Source of the DNA: RPQJ01 sp963732375
Lineage (GTDB): Bacteria > Pseudomonadota > Gammaproteobacteria > Steroidobacterales > Steroidobacteraceae
Direction of reading: 5' to 3'
Assembly (NCBI GenBank): GCA_963732375.1
Contig: CAVSZE010000003.1
Coordinates: 62,001-126,000 of the forward strand
Length of the DNA stretch: 64,000 nucleotides
The position numbers and the translations under genes are program-made. The notes under the pieces are model-generated. The model did no database searches. It saw nothing but the letters and a program-made list of their open reading frames with translations, and was not told where the DNA came from. Every line of letters begins with the position of its first letter. Positions within the stretch are counted from its first letter, which is position 1. Positions 1 through 9,413 of this stretch are shown here, in pieces.

Positions 1-47
1 AGCGGAGGGTTCGGACCGGGGTGGTGGCGACTAAAGGCGAGTCCCCC

Positions 48-1649
48 TCACTCCCACTCGATGGTGGCGGGCGGCTTTCCAGAGATGTCGTAGGTGACGC
101 GCGAGATGCCCTTGACCTCGTTGATGATGCGTCGCGCACAGATGTCGAGGAATTCGTAAGGCAGCCTAGCCCAGCGCGCCGTCATGAAGTCTACGGTTTC
201 GACCGCGCGCAGCGCGATCACGTAATCGTAGCGGCGACCGTCGCCCATCACCGCGACCGAACGCACTGGCAGGAACACGGCAAACGCCTGGCTGGTCTTG
301 TCGTACAGCCCGTGCGCGCGCAGTTCGTCGATGAATATCCTGTCCGCCTTGCGCAGCAGGTCGGCGTATTCCTGCGACACCTCGCCCAGGATCCGGACGC
401 CGAGGCCAGGCCCCGGGAACGGGTGGCGGAACACCATGTCGCGCGGCAGGCCGAGTTCGAGGCCCAGGCGGCGCACTTCGTCCTTGAAGAGTTCGCGCAG
501 CGGCTCAACCAGCCCCAGCTTCATGTGCTCGGGCAGGCCGCCGACATTGTGGTGCGACTTGATCACGTGCGCCTTGCCGGTCTTCGCGCCGGCCGACTCG
601 ATCACGTCCGGGTAGATCGTGCCCTGCGCGAGCCAGCGCACGCCTTCGAGCTTGTGCGACTGCTCCTCGAACACCTCGACGAACAGGCGCCCGATGATCT
701 TGCGCTTGCGCTCGGGGTCCGCCTCGCCTTTCAGCGCGACGAGGAAACGATCGGCCGCGTTCACGCGGATCACGCGCACGCCCATGTTCTCGCCGAGCGT
801 TCGCATCACCTGGTCGCCCTCGCCCTCGCGCAGCAGCCCATGGTCCACGAACACGCACACCAGCTGCTCACCGATCGCGCGGTGCAGCAACGCCGCTACC
901 ACTGACGAATCGACGCCACCCGAAAGCCCGAGCAGCACGCGGTCGCTGCCGACCTGCTCACGCACGCGTGCGATCGCATCCGCCGCGATGTTGCCCGGCT
1001 CCCAGCGCGCCTCGCAGCCGCAGATCTCGCGCACGAAGCGCTCGATCAACCGCTCGCCCTGCAGCGTGTGCGTGACCTCGGGGTGGAACTGCACCGCGTA
1101 GAAGCGCCGCGACTCGTCCGCCATCGCCGCAAGCGGCGCGCTCTGCGTGCCGGCCACGGCGACGAACCCGGGCGGCAGCGCATCGACGCGGTCGCCGTGG
1201 CTCATCCACACGTCGAGCACGGGCCGCCCCTCGGCGTCGGAGTGGTCGCGCAAGCCCTCGAACAGACGACACGGCTGCGTCACCGTGACCTGCGCATAGC
1301 CGAATTCCCGGTGATCGGCCGGCGTTACGCGCCCGCCGAGCTGCTGCGCCATGGTCTGCATGCCGTAGCAGATGCCGAGCACCGGTACCCCGGCGTCGAA
1401 CACGCTGGCCGGCGCCCGCGGAGGTACTTCGTCGGTGACGGACTCGGGCCCACCGGAGAGGATCACGCCGCGCGGGGCGAATGCGCGCACCTCTGCATCG
1501 CTCAAGTCCCAGGGGTGGATTTCGCAGTAGACGCCCGACTCGCGCACGCGGCGCGCGATCAACTGCGTGTACTGCGCGCCGAAGTCGAGGATCAGGACCC
1601 GGTGCGCGTGGATATCGGGCGGGCGCACGGTCGGTTGCTCAGCGGACAC
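48..1649 (-). CDS. guaA: GMP synthase (glutamine-hydrolysing)
   Basis: Converts XMP to GMP with ATP and glutamine, the last step of guanine nucleotide synthesis, in the cytoplasm. The 533-residue protein has the full two-part layout. An N-terminal class I glutamine amidotransferase carries nucleophile Cys94 (GICYGMQ) and the His189/Glu191 pair (QFHPE). An ATP-pyrophosphatase domain has P-loop SGGVDSS at 243-249, followed by the C-terminal dimerisation domain ending in PPATIEWE. Length matches the family (about 525). The ATG start lies 11 nt inside the 3' end of the upstream guaB, so the two are probably translationally coupled as a guaBA operon. Nothing is missing; the call is secure. Confidence 0.98.
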   Translation of the reverse strand: MSAEQPTVRPPDIHAHRVLILDFGAQYTQLIARRVRESGVYCEIHPWDLSDAEVRAFAPRGVILSGGPESVTDEVPPRAPASVFDAGVPVLGICYGMQTMAQQLGGRVTPADHREFGYAQVTVTQPCRLFEGLRDHSDAEGRPVLDVWMSHGDRVDALPPGFVAVAGTQSAPLAAMADESRRFYAVQFHPEVTHTLQGERLIERFVREICGCEARWEPGNIAADAIARVREQVGSDRVLLGLSGGVDSSVVAALLHRAIGEQLVCVFVDHGLLREGEGDQVMRTLGENMGVRVIRVNAADRFLVALKGEADPERKRKIIGRLFVEVFEEQSHKLEGVRWLAQGTIYPDVIESAGAKTGKAHVIKSHHNVGGLPEHMKLGLVEPLRELFKDEVRRLGLELGLPRDMVFRHPFPGPGLGVRILGEVSQEYADLLRKADRIFIDELRAHGLYDKTSQAFAVFLPVRSVAVMGDGRRYDYVIALRAVETVDFMTARWARLPYEFLDICARRIINEVKGISRVTYDISGKPPATIEWE

Positions 1650-3108
1650 GGTAATTCGGCGCTTCCTTGGTGATGGTCACGTCATGCACGTGGCTCTCGC
1701 GCATGCCCGCGCCGGTGATGCGCACGAACTGCGGCTGCGTGCGCATCTGGTCGATGCTGCCGCTCCCGGTGTAACCCATCGCTGCGCGCAGCCCGCCGGT
1801 GAGCTGGTGCAGGATGGCCACGATGCTGCCCTTGTAGGGCACGCGGCCCTCGACGCCTTCGGGCACCAGCTTCTCGAGCTCGGAGGTCGTGTCCTGGAAG
1901 TAGCGGTCCCGCGAGCCGTGTGCCTGGGACATCGCGCCGAGCGAGCCCATGCCGCGATAGGATTTGTAGGACGCGCCCTGGTAGAGCTCGACCTCGCCCG
2001 GCGACTCCTCGGTGCCCGCAAACAGGCCGCCGATCATCACGCTGTAGGCGCCTGCCGCGATCGCCTTGGCCACGTCGCCCGAAAATCGAATGCCACCGTC
2101 GGCGATCAGCGGCACGCCGCGTTCGGCCAGCGCCGCCGCGACGTTGCCCACCGCGGTAATCTGCGGAACGCCGACGCCCGCGACGACCCGTGTCGTGCAG
2201 ATCGAGCCCGGGCCGATGCCGACCTTGACGGCGTCGGCACCCGCATCCACCAGCGCCAGCGCCGCCTCGCGTGTGACGATGTTGCCGCCGATGACCTGCT
2301 GCGCCGGCCACTTCGCCTTGATCTTCGCCACCATCTCGACCACGCCGCGCGAGTGGCCGTGCGCAGTATCCACGACGATCACGTCCACGCCCGCCTCGCG
2401 CAGTGCCGCCACGCGATCCAGCGTGTCGGGGCCGGTGCCCACCGCGGCGCCGACCCTGAGCGCCCCGCGCTCGTCCTTGCAGGCGCGCGGGAACTCGGTG
2501 GCCTTCTGGAAATCCTTGACGGTGATCATGCCCTTGAGGCCGAACGCCTCGTCGATCACCAGCACCTTCTCGATGCGGTGCTTGTGCAGCAGCGCGAGCA
2601 CCGTTTCCTTCGGAGAGTTTTCGCGGACCGTGACCAGCCGCTCGCGCGGCGTCATCACCGATGACACCGGCGCGTCGAGCTTGGTCTCGAAGCGCAGGTC
2701 GCGGTGCGTGACGATGCCGACCGCCTTGCCTTCCAGCACCACCGGCACGCCGGAGATGTTCTTGGCGCGCGTGAGCTCGATGACCTCGCGGATGGTCATG
2801 TCCGGACGCACGGTGATGGGGTCGCGGATGATGCCGCTCTCGAATCGCTTCACCCGGGCCACGTGGCGGGCCTGGGCTTCGGCGCTCATGTTCTTGTGCA
2901 CGATGCCGATGCCGCCTTCCTGGGCGATGGCGATCGCGAGCCGCTGCTCGGTGACGGTGTCCATTGCGGCGGACACCAGCGGCAGGTTCAGGCGGATGCC
3001 CCGGGTGAGCTGCGTGCCGAGGCTGACCTCGTGCGGCAAGACCTCGGAAAAGGCCGGAACGAGCAGGACGTCATCGAAAGTGAGGGCTTCCTCTAGGATG
3101 CGCAGCAT
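1639..3108 (-). CDS. guaB: IMP dehydrogenase
   Basis: Oxidises IMP to XMP with NAD+, the committed step of guanine nucleotide synthesis. I start the gene at the ATG giving MLRILEEALTFDDVLL, which matches the usual family N-terminus; a frame extension of 23 residues upstream has no family similarity. The 489-residue product has an (alpha/beta)8 barrel interrupted by two CBS domains (about 91-205). The catalytic loop Cys is residue 304 (GPGSICTTR). The flap is seen in the RGMGSLGAM and SRDRYFQ motifs, and the C-terminus is MRESHVHDVTITKEAPNYRVR-like. It is first in the guaBA pair and diverges from xseA. A TACAAT -10 box lies about 35 nt upstream. Confidence 0.97.
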   Translation of the reverse strand: MLRILEEALTFDDVLLVPAFSEVLPHEVSLGTQLTRGIRLNLPLVSAAMDTVTEQRLAIAIAQEGGIGIVHKNMSAEAQARHVARVKRFESGIIRDPITVRPDMTIREVIELTRAKNISGVPVVLEGKAVGIVTHRDLRFETKLDAPVSSVMTPRERLVTVRENSPKETVLALLHKHRIEKVLVIDEAFGLKGMITVKDFQKATEFPRACKDERGALRVGAAVGTGPDTLDRVAALREAGVDVIVVDTAHGHSRGVVEMVAKIKAKWPAQQVIGGNIVTREAALALVDAGADAVKVGIGPGSICTTRVVAGVGVPQITAVGNVAAALAERGVPLIADGGIRFSGDVAKAIAAGAYSVMIGGLFAGTEESPGEVELYQGASYKSYRGMGSLGAMSQAHGSRDRYFQDTTSELEKLVPEGVEGRVPYKGSIVAILHQLTGGLRAAMGYTGSGSIDQMRTQPQFVRITGAGMRESHVHDVTITKEAPNYRVR

Positions 3109-3142
3109 GGCATGTCCCGGGCGTGGCAAAAGGAAGCGGGCA

Positions 3143-3172
3143 ATTGTACCGGGCGCGGGGTCCGCGTGGAAA
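3143..3172 (-). promoter_or_regulatory. Candidate sigma-70 promoter of guaBA
   Basis: On the minus strand TACAAT (3143-3148, 5 of 6 bases of the -10 consensus) sits 18 nt downstream of TTTCCA (3167-3172, 4 of 6 of the -35 consensus). Transcription would start near 3136, giving a leader of roughly 28 nt before the guaB ATG. This is inferred from sequence only. Confidence 0.45.
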
Positions 3173-3215
3173 TCCACCAGGGTCCCTTGTGCGCCGCGCC
3201 CCTCCCGCTAAGATC

Positions 3216-4625
3216 ATGGCCACCATGCACGACCCCCGGCTCGACGAGAGCGCCAACTCCCCGCCCCCGCGGGAGATTTTCACCATCAGCCGCCTCAACC
3301 GGGAGGCGCGGATGCTGCTCGAGCGGGGCTTTGGTTCGGTGTGGCTCGAGGGCGAGATATCCAACCTGTCGCGCCCGTCCTCCGGGCACTGGTATTTCTC
3401 GCTTAAGGACGAGGCGGCACAGGTCCGCTGTGCCATGTTCAGGCAGCGCAACATGCTGGTGCGCTTCCCGGTCCGCGACGGGGCAATGGTGCTGGCCCGC
3501 GGCCGGGTCAGCGTCTACGAGGCCAGGGGCGAGTTCCAGGTCGTGGTCGAGCACCTCGAGGAGGCGGGAGAAGGCGCGCTACGGCGCCGATTCGAGGAAC
3601 TGAAGCAGAAACTCGCCGCCGAAGGCCTGTTCGACGAACGTCACAAGCAGGCGCTGCCCCGATTGCCCGGCCGGATCGGGGTGATCACCTCGCCCACCGG
3701 CGCTGCGCTACGCGACATCCTGCATGTGCTCGCCAGGCGCTTTCCGGCGGCCGCGGTGCTGGTCTACCCGGTGCCGGTCCAGGGAGAGTCGGCCCCGCGC
3801 GAGATCGAGCAGGCAATCCGGCTCGCGGCCACGAGAGGCGACTGCGACGTGCTGATCGTCGCGCGAGGCGGCGGCTCGCTCGAGGACCTCTGGGCATTCA
3901 ACGACGAGGCAGTCGCGCGTGCGATGTTCGCCTGCCCGATTCCGATCGTCAGCGGCGTAGGCCACGAGACCGATTTCACGATTGCCGACCTGGTGGCCGA
4001 CCTGCGCGCGCCGACACCGAGCGGCGCTGCAGAGCGCGTGGTGCCGGACCGCGAGGAATGGCTGCGCGCATTCGAGACAGCCGAACGGCGCGTGTCGCAG
4101 TCGGCACGCCGGCGCCTGGCAGACCTGGGCTCGCGGCTGCAGGTGCACGAGCAGCGGCTGGCCCGGTCTCACCCGGGCGTGCGCCTGCGCCAGCATGCCC
4201 AGCGCCTGGACGAACTCGACGTGCGACTGCGCCGCGCGTTCCGCGCGAAGCTGGAGGACGCCCGCACGCGAGCGACCACCGCCTCCACGCTGCTCGCACG
4301 CGCCTCGCCGGTGTTGCGACTCGAGGCCGGTCGCATCCGCCTCGCGTCGTGCTCTCGCGCGCTTGCCTCCGTCGCCCGTTCACGCCTGGCCGGCGAACGC
4401 AGCCGGTTCGAGGTCGCGATGCGAACGCTGAATGCGGTGAGCCCGCTGGCAACCCTTGAGCGTGGCTACGCGATCGTCGCCGACGCGGAAGGCCACGTGC
4501 TGATGGATCCGGCGACGCTGGCGCGCGGCGACACGGTAGACACGCGGCTCGCACGCGGCAGATTCACGGCAACGGTGACGGCGCTCACCGCAACGGCCGA
4601 CGACAAGCCGGCAGCAATCGAATGA
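3216..4625 (+). CDS. xseA: Exodeoxyribonuclease VII large subunit
   Basis: Large subunit of exonuclease VII, which degrades single-stranded DNA from both ends with the small subunit XseB (not in this window). I choose the ATG giving MATMHDPRLDES; ATG 3225 is equally possible. A 31-residue upstream extension is low-complexity and unlike the family. From this start the protein has 469 residues. An N-terminal OB fold (about 22-115) contains GEISNLSRPSSGHWYFSLKD. The catalytic region carries ARGGGS (217-222) and GHETDFTIAD (from about 249), followed by a long Arg-rich helical region and the terminal ERGYAIV segment. The stop overlaps the next start (ATGA), coupling it to the M23 peptidase gene. 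Confidence 0.96.
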   Translation: MATMHDPRLDESANSPPPREIFTISRLNREARMLLERGFGSVWLEGEISNLSRPSSGHWYFSLKDEAAQVRCAMFRQRNMLVRFPVRDGAMVLARGRVSVYEARGEFQVVVEHLEEAGEGALRRRFEELKQKLAAEGLFDERHKQALPRLPGRIGVITSPTGAALRDILHVLARRFPAAAVLVYPVPVQGESAPREIEQAIRLAATRGDCDVLIVARGGGSLEDLWAFNDEAVARAMFACPIPIVSGVGHETDFTIADLVADLRAPTPSGAAERVVPDREEWLRAFETAERRVSQSARRRLADLGSRLQVHEQRLARSHPGVRLRQHAQRLDELDVRLRRAFRAKLEDARTRATTASTLLARASPVLRLEAGRIRLASCSRALASVARSRLAGERSRFEVAMRTLNAVSPLATLERGYAIVADAEGHVLMDPATLARGDTVDTRLARGRFTATVTALTATADDKPAAIE

Positions 4626-5572
4626 GGTCGCCCACGCGCAACGCGCTGCGTAGCAGATTCAGCCGTGCGGCCCGGACAATCGCGCTTTGTGCCGCACTGG
4701 CTATGGCCGGGGCAGCGATCGCGGCGGACCTGCCGGAGGAACGGCGGGTTCCGGGCGGCATTGCCATCGTCAGCCTCGGGACCGCCGACACGGTTCCTGG
4801 AGAAGTGTTTTTCAATGATCACCGAGCGCCGGTGTTGCAGGCAGGCCCTGACTGGGTCGCCGTGATCGGCATCCCGCTCGACACGCAGCCGGGGCTGCAG
4901 TCGGCCCAGTTGGTGCCCGCGGGCGGAACCAGTCCCGCGCAGGTTACCTCGGTCGGCGCAAGCCCTGCGCAGGCCACCTCGGGCGCCGCCCCCGGACGAC
5001 CGCTGGAGTTCACCGTCGCGGACCGGAAGTACGACGAGCAACGGCTGCAGGTGAAGAACAAGCACCACGTGAATCCCGACGAACAGGACATGACGCGCAT
5101 CGACCGGGAGCGCGTACGCATCGACGCGGCGCTCGGTACCTACACGGCGGGTCGTGTTCCCGAATTTCGCATGCGCCCACCGGTCGCCGGCGAGCGCTCG
5201 AGCAGCTTCGGCCTGCGCCGTTTCTTCAACGGCGAGGCGCGCAATCCGCACAGCGGCATGGACATCGCTGCGCCGGCCGGAACGCCGATCCGCGCCCCGG
5301 CGCCTGGTCGCGTGCTGGACACGGGCGACTTCTTCTTCAACGGCAACACGGTGTTTCTCGATCACGGCGAAGGAGTGGTGACCATGTATTGCCACCTTAG
5401 CCGCATCGACGTGAAACCGGGCCAGGAGATCACGGCCGACGGGGTCCTCGGCCTGGTCGGGGCGACGGGCCGCGTGACCGGGCCGCACCTGCACTTCGGA
5501 GTGGCGATCAACCGGGCGATGGTGGATCCGGCGCTGCTGCTTACGGCAGGAAACCCACCAGGCACGAAGTAG
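4622..5572 (+). CDS. M23-family murein endopeptidase (secreted)
   Basis: Predicted zinc metallopeptidase acting on peptidoglycan peptide bridges in the periplasm. Of 316 residues, 1-35 form a signal peptide (Arg-rich N-region, hydrophobic ALCAALAMAGAAIAA). The C-terminal lysostaphin-type domain (about 190-305) has the zinc motifs H210-x3-D214 and H289-L-H291, with H258 as the likely catalytic histidine, so it looks active rather than a degenerate LytM activator. Residues 101-120 hold two tandem decapeptides with the core SPAQ(V/A)TS, a small internal repeat in the linker. Its ATG overlaps the xseA stop by 4 nt; pairing with a DNA exonuclease is probably only transcriptional. Substrate is inferred from family. 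Confidence 0.9.
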   Translation: MRSPTRNALRSRFSRAARTIALCAALAMAGAAIAADLPEERRVPGGIAIVSLGTADTVPGEVFFNDHRAPVLQAGPDWVAVIGIPLDTQPGLQSAQLVPAGGTSPAQVTSVGASPAQATSGAAPGRPLEFTVADRKYDEQRLQVKNKHHVNPDEQDMTRIDRERVRIDAALGTYTAGRVPEFRMRPPVAGERSSSFGLRRFFNGEARNPHSGMDIAAPAGTPIRAPAPGRVLDTGDFFFNGNTVFLDHGEGVVTMYCHLSRIDVKPGQEITADGVLGLVGATGRVTGPHLHFGVAINRAMVDPALLLTAGNPPGTK

Positions 5573-5595
5573 CTGTCCGCCGGCGCCTACCCTAC

Positions 5596-6756
5596 TCAGC
5601 CTGTTGCGCCGCGACCGTCGATGCCCTTCACGAACCCGCCGATCGCAGGCTCGAATCTCGCCAGGTCGGTCAGGAACGCGTCGTGCCCCTGCAGCGAAGG
5701 AAAGGCGTGGAATTCGACCTGCCCTCCGGCAGCACGCAGTTGTTCCGCAATTTCACGCTGCTGGTCGATCGGGAACAGCATGTCGGTCTCGACGCCGAGA
5801 ACCAGCGAGCGGCGGACGCCGAACCGCCCGAATGCGGCCGCAAGCGACCCGCCACCGTGATCGGCGAGGTCGAACTGGTCCATTGCGCGCGACAGGTAGA
5901 GGTAGGCATTGGCGTCGAAGGCATCGGCAAACCGCAGCGCCTGGTGCTCGAGGTAGGACTCGACCTCGAACCGCGGCCGGAAATCCCCAGACAACCCGGC
6001 AGTTTCCGGCACTCTCCTGCGTCCGAACCGCTGGTCCCATTCCTTCGGCGAACGGTAGGTGATCGTGCCGAGCTTGCGTGCGAGGCGCATGCCGAGACGC
6101 GGGCTCCTGCCTGCCTGGTAGTTTCCGCCGCGCCAGGACGGGTCGCCGCGCACCATCTCCCGCTGCAGCGAGCGCAACGCGATCGCGAACGGCGTGGCGT
6201 GCGCCGCGCCCGAAATGCTCACGAGATTCTCAACCTCACCCGGAAACTGCGCGCAGTACGCGAGCACGACCATGCCACCCAGCGACGGCCCGACCACCGC
6301 GGCAAGACGCTCGATGCCGAGCGTGCGCAGCGCCTCGCGGCCTGCGGCGGCAATGTCCTCGACGGCGATCTCGGGAAACGAGATTCCGTAGGGCTGGCCC
6401 GTGGCCGGGTCCAGGCAGGCCGGGCCCGATGACCCGTACGGACTCCCGAGCGAATTGATGCAGACGACGAAGAACCGGCTGGTGTCCAGCGGCCGGCCTT
6501 CGCCGATCATGCTCTCCCACCAGCCCGGCCGCGGATCCGCCGGCGAGGACGCCGCATGTGCCGAGGGCGACAGTCCGGTGAAGATCGCGATCGCGTTGTC
6601 GCGCGCGGCATTCAACGTTCCCCAGCACTCGTAGGCGACCACCGGCTGCTCGACCACGCCGCCCCGGTACATTCGAAGCGGCTCGGCAAGCCGCGCGAAC
6701 CTGCGGGCCGGCAGGTCAGTGGAAGTCGAGGGCGTGCGAGCTAGTGCCATGGCCAT
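5596..6756 (-). CDS. MetX-type homoserine/serine O-acyltransferase
   Basis: Alpha/beta-hydrolase fold acyltransferase that activates the hydroxyl of L-homoserine (or L-serine) with an acyl-CoA for methionine or cysteine synthesis. Of 386 residues the catalytic triad is visible: nucleophile Ser158 in GPSLGGM, Asp325 in GVETDMLFP and His358 in QGHDAFL. The family signature loop reads NSLGSPYGSSGP (101-112). The acyl donor (acetyl versus succinyl) and acceptor (homoserine versus serine) differ between close subfamilies, notably in Xanthomonadales, and cannot be read safely here, so I give no symbol. ATG 6756 or ATG 6750 may start it. It follows der by 88 nt and may have its own promoter (AGTCTA at 6763-6768, minus-strand TAGACT). 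Confidence 0.9.
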   Translation of the reverse strand: MAMALARTPSTSTDLPARRFARLAEPLRMYRGGVVEQPVVAYECWGTLNAARDNAIAIFTGLSPSAHAASSPADPRPGWWESMIGEGRPLDTSRFFVVCINSLGSPYGSSGPACLDPATGQPYGISFPEIAVEDIAAAGREALRTLGIERLAAVVGPSLGGMVVLAYCAQFPGEVENLVSISGAAHATPFAIALRSLQREMVRGDPSWRGGNYQAGRSPRLGMRLARKLGTITYRSPKEWDQRFGRRRVPETAGLSGDFRPRFEVESYLEHQALRFADAFDANAYLYLSRAMDQFDLADHGGGSLAAAFGRFGVRRSLVLGVETDMLFPIDQQREIAEQLRAAGGQVEFHAFPSLQGHDAFLTDLARFEPAIGGFVKGIDGRGATG

Positions 6757-6844
6757 GCGGGCAGTCTATGCCCGGCTCCCCTTCGAACAAGCACCAGAGG
6801 ATAGCGCGTCAGAAGCGCCGGTTATCAGCCCGATCGACCCAGGT

Positions 6845-8254
6845 TCAACGCTTCCCGGTCCCGGCGCGCCTGTTCTTGATCAGGCGCACGCGCTTGCCCT
6901 GCTGCCGCGGGGTCAGTTCGTTGCGCTTGCCGGAATACGGGTTGTCGTCGGTGCGGAACTCCACGCGCATCGGCGTGCCCTTCAGGTGGAAGGTCTGGCG
7001 GAAGTGGTTCTCGAGGTAGCGCCGGTATGTCTCCGGCACATGCTGGGTCTGGTTGCCGTGGATCACGACGATCGGCGGATTGCGGCCGCCCTGGTGCGCG
7101 TAGCGCAGCTTGATCCGCCGGCCACGCACCAGCGGAGGCTGGTGCATCGTGATGGCCTGCTCGAGCGCGCGGTTCAGGTCCTTGGTCGGCATTTCCTTCA
7201 TGGCCGCCCGATAGGCCATGCGCACGGACGCCATCAGGTCGCCCACAGCGGTGCCGTGTCGCGCCGAGATGTAGTGCACCGGCGCGTAGGAGAGGAAATC
7301 GAGGCGCAGGTCGACGCCGTCGCGGATCAAGCCACGCTGCGACGGATCGATGCCGTCCCACTTGTTCACCGCGATCACCAGCGCGCGTCCCTGCTCGTTG
7401 ATGAGCCCGAGCAGGCTCGCGTCCTGCTCCGCGATCGTGTCGTGCGCGTCGAGCACGCCGATCACGACATGGGCCGCGTCGATGGCCTGCAGCGCCTTGA
7501 CGATGCTGAATTTCTCGACCGCGTCGCTGACCCGGGCGCGCCGCCTGACGCCGGCCGTGTCGATCAGCGTGTAGCGCTGCCCGTCACGCTCGAATGGCAC
7601 GAATACCGCGTCGCGCGTCGTGCCCGGCTCGTCGAAGGTGACTAGCCGCTCCTCGCCGAGCAGGCGGTTGATCAGCGTGGACTTGCCGACGTTCGGGCGA
7701 CCGACGACCGCGACGCGGATGTCGTCGCCGTCAGTCGCTTCGGTGTCCGACGGCTCCAGGTCCGGCGCGATGCCGTCCAGCGCGCGCTCCAGCAGTTCCT
7801 CGATGCCCTGGCCATGGGCGGCGGAGACCGCCACCGGCGCACCGAAGCCCAGCTGGTGGAAATCAACCCCGGCAATTTCCGAATCGAGCGACTCCGACTT
7901 GTTCGCGACCACCAGCACGGTCTTTCCGCCGCGCCGCAACAGGTCGGCCACGTGGCGGTCCGCGGGCACGCAGCCCTCTCTCGAATCGACGACCAGCAGC
8001 ACCCGATCGGCCTCCTCGACCGCCTTCAGCGTCTGCTCGGCCATCTGCCGCTCGACGCCGTGCGTGACCGCGACCAGCCCGCCGGTGTCGATGACGACGC
8101 AGGGCCTGGGACCGACGCGCGCGTAGCCGTACTTCCGGTCCCGCGTCAGTCCGGGCACGTCGGCGACAAGCGCGTCGCGCGTGCGCGTCAGGCAGTTGAA
8201 GATCGTTGACTTGCCGACATTGGGGCGCCCGACCAGGGCGACGACGGGTAACAC
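6845..8254 (-). CDS. der: Ribosome assembly GTPase Der (EngA)
   Basis: Essential double GTPase needed for 50S ribosomal subunit maturation. The 469-residue protein carries two tandem G domains: P-loops GRPNVGKS at 9-16 and 185-192, the DTGG and DTAG switch regions, and NKSE (118-121) and NKWDG specificity motifs. A C-terminal KH-like domain ends in a basic tail (KNRRAGTGKR). Length is normal (about 465-490). The start is GTG (VLPVVALVGRPNVG), one base after the bamB stop codon, so translation is probably coupled to bamB. It lies in the conserved hisS-yfgM-bamB-der order. Confidence 0.97.
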   Translation of the reverse strand: MLPVVALVGRPNVGKSTIFNCLTRTRDALVADVPGLTRDRKYGYARVGPRPCVVIDTGGLVAVTHGVERQMAEQTLKAVEEADRVLLVVDSREGCVPADRHVADLLRRGGKTVLVVANKSESLDSEIAGVDFHQLGFGAPVAVSAAHGQGIEELLERALDGIAPDLEPSDTEATDGDDIRVAVVGRPNVGKSTLINRLLGEERLVTFDEPGTTRDAVFVPFERDGQRYTLIDTAGVRRRARVSDAVEKFSIVKALQAIDAAHVVIGVLDAHDTIAEQDASLLGLINEQGRALVIAVNKWDGIDPSQRGLIRDGVDLRLDFLSYAPVHYISARHGTAVGDLMASVRMAYRAAMKEMPTKDLNRALEQAITMHQPPLVRGRRIKLRYAHQGGRNPPIVVIHGNQTQHVPETYRRYLENHFRQTFHLKGTPMRVEFRTDDNPYSGKRNELTPRQQGKRVRLIKNRRAGTGKR

Positions 8255-8255
8255 G

Positions 8256-9413
8256 TCAGCCCCCCGCCGCGCCCCCGGTTCGATAGGCCTTCAGGTGCCC
8301 GCCCTCGTCGATGACGAACACTCGGCCTCCCAGCACCAGCGGCGGTGCCGCGATGCGTGCGCTGCCGGGGTGTTCACGGGCCACGAACCTGCCAGTGCCG
8401 CGGTCAAGCCAGTGGAGGTATCCGTCGAAATCGCCGACGACCACGGCATCGCCGTCCACGGCCGGCGCGCTCAGGCCGCGCCGCGCGAGGCCTTTCTGCT
8501 GCCACGCGACCACGCCGTCGCTGCGGCGCATCGCCACGACGTCCCCGTCGGACGTCGAGACGTAGACCTGGTCGTCGTCGATGGCGAGGCCACGATAGCT
8601 GGACATGTCGCGCGACCACCAGATCTGGCCCGTGTCGAGCGCCAGCATCGCCACGCGGCCCTGATAGCCCACCGCATAGATGTCCTTGCCGGATACGACC
8701 ACAGCGGAGTCCACGTCCGAGAGGCGCTGCAGCTCCGTTCGACCGTGCGGCGTGCTGAGCTGTGTCTGCCAGAGGATCTCGCCCTTGGCGATCGTAACCG
8801 CCATGATCTTCCCTGTATCGAAGCCGGACACCACGGTGTCGCTGCCCACGGCGACCGGCGTGGCCGTCCCGCGCAGCGACAGGCGCGGAACGACGTCCTC
8901 GACCATCCAGTCTTCCTTGCCGGTGCTCGCCGACAACGAGCGTAACCTGCCTTCGACGGAGCGCACGATCACCTGTTCGCCTTCCACCAGCGGGGGCGCC
9001 AGGATCTCGCCCGCGATGCGTGCCTTCCAGCGCTCCTTGCCGTTGGTGGCGTCGAGCGCCACGAGATCCCCGTCGCTGGTGCCGACGACGACCAACCCGT
9101 TGCCGACGCCCGGTCCAGCCGAAAGCTCCAGTTTAGTGTCCGTCCGCCAGCGCTGCTTGCCGTTCGCCGCATCGAGCGCGCGGACCTTGCCGTCGCGCCC
9201 TGCGGCGTAGACGGTGTCTCCCGAGCCCGCCACACCGAGCGTCAAGCGCAGCACCTCGCCACCGCCGCCCATGCTCTCGGACCACAGGCGCTGGACCTTG
9301 AGCGTGGGCTTGATGTCCACCAGCTCGGCCGGCGGATCCACGGTCGTGTCTTTGTCGCAGGCGGCCAGCACCCCGAGCAGCGCGAGCGCGGCGATCAGGC
9401 GTACCAGTTTCAT
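8256..9413 (-). CDS. bamB: Outer membrane assembly lipoprotein BamB
   Basis: Lipoprotein subunit of the BAM complex that inserts beta-barrel proteins into the outer membrane. Of 385 residues the first 18 are a lipoprotein signal ending in the lipobox LAAC, with Cys19 as acylation site. The rest is a string of PQQ-type beta-propeller repeats, recognisable from recurrent segments such as ALDAANGKQRW, ALDATNGKERW, ALDTGQIWW and DRGTGRF, consistent with an eight-bladed propeller. It overlaps the yfgM stop by 4 nt (ATGA) and abuts der, as in other gammaproteobacteria. The call is firm from lipobox, repeats and context. Confidence 0.96.
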   Translation of the reverse strand: MKLVRLIAALALLGVLAACDKDTTVDPPAELVDIKPTLKVQRLWSESMGGGGEVLRLTLGVAGSGDTVYAAGRDGKVRALDAANGKQRWRTDTKLELSAGPGVGNGLVVVGTSDGDLVALDATNGKERWKARIAGEILAPPLVEGEQVIVRSVEGRLRSLSASTGKEDWMVEDVVPRLSLRGTATPVAVGSDTVVSGFDTGKIMAVTIAKGEILWQTQLSTPHGRTELQRLSDVDSAVVVSGKDIYAVGYQGRVAMLALDTGQIWWSRDMSSYRGLAIDDDQVYVSTSDGDVVAMRRSDGVVAWQQKGLARRGLSAPAVDGDAVVVGDFDGYLHWLDRGTGRFVAREHPGSARIAAPPLVLGGRVFVIDEGGHLKAYRTGGAAGG

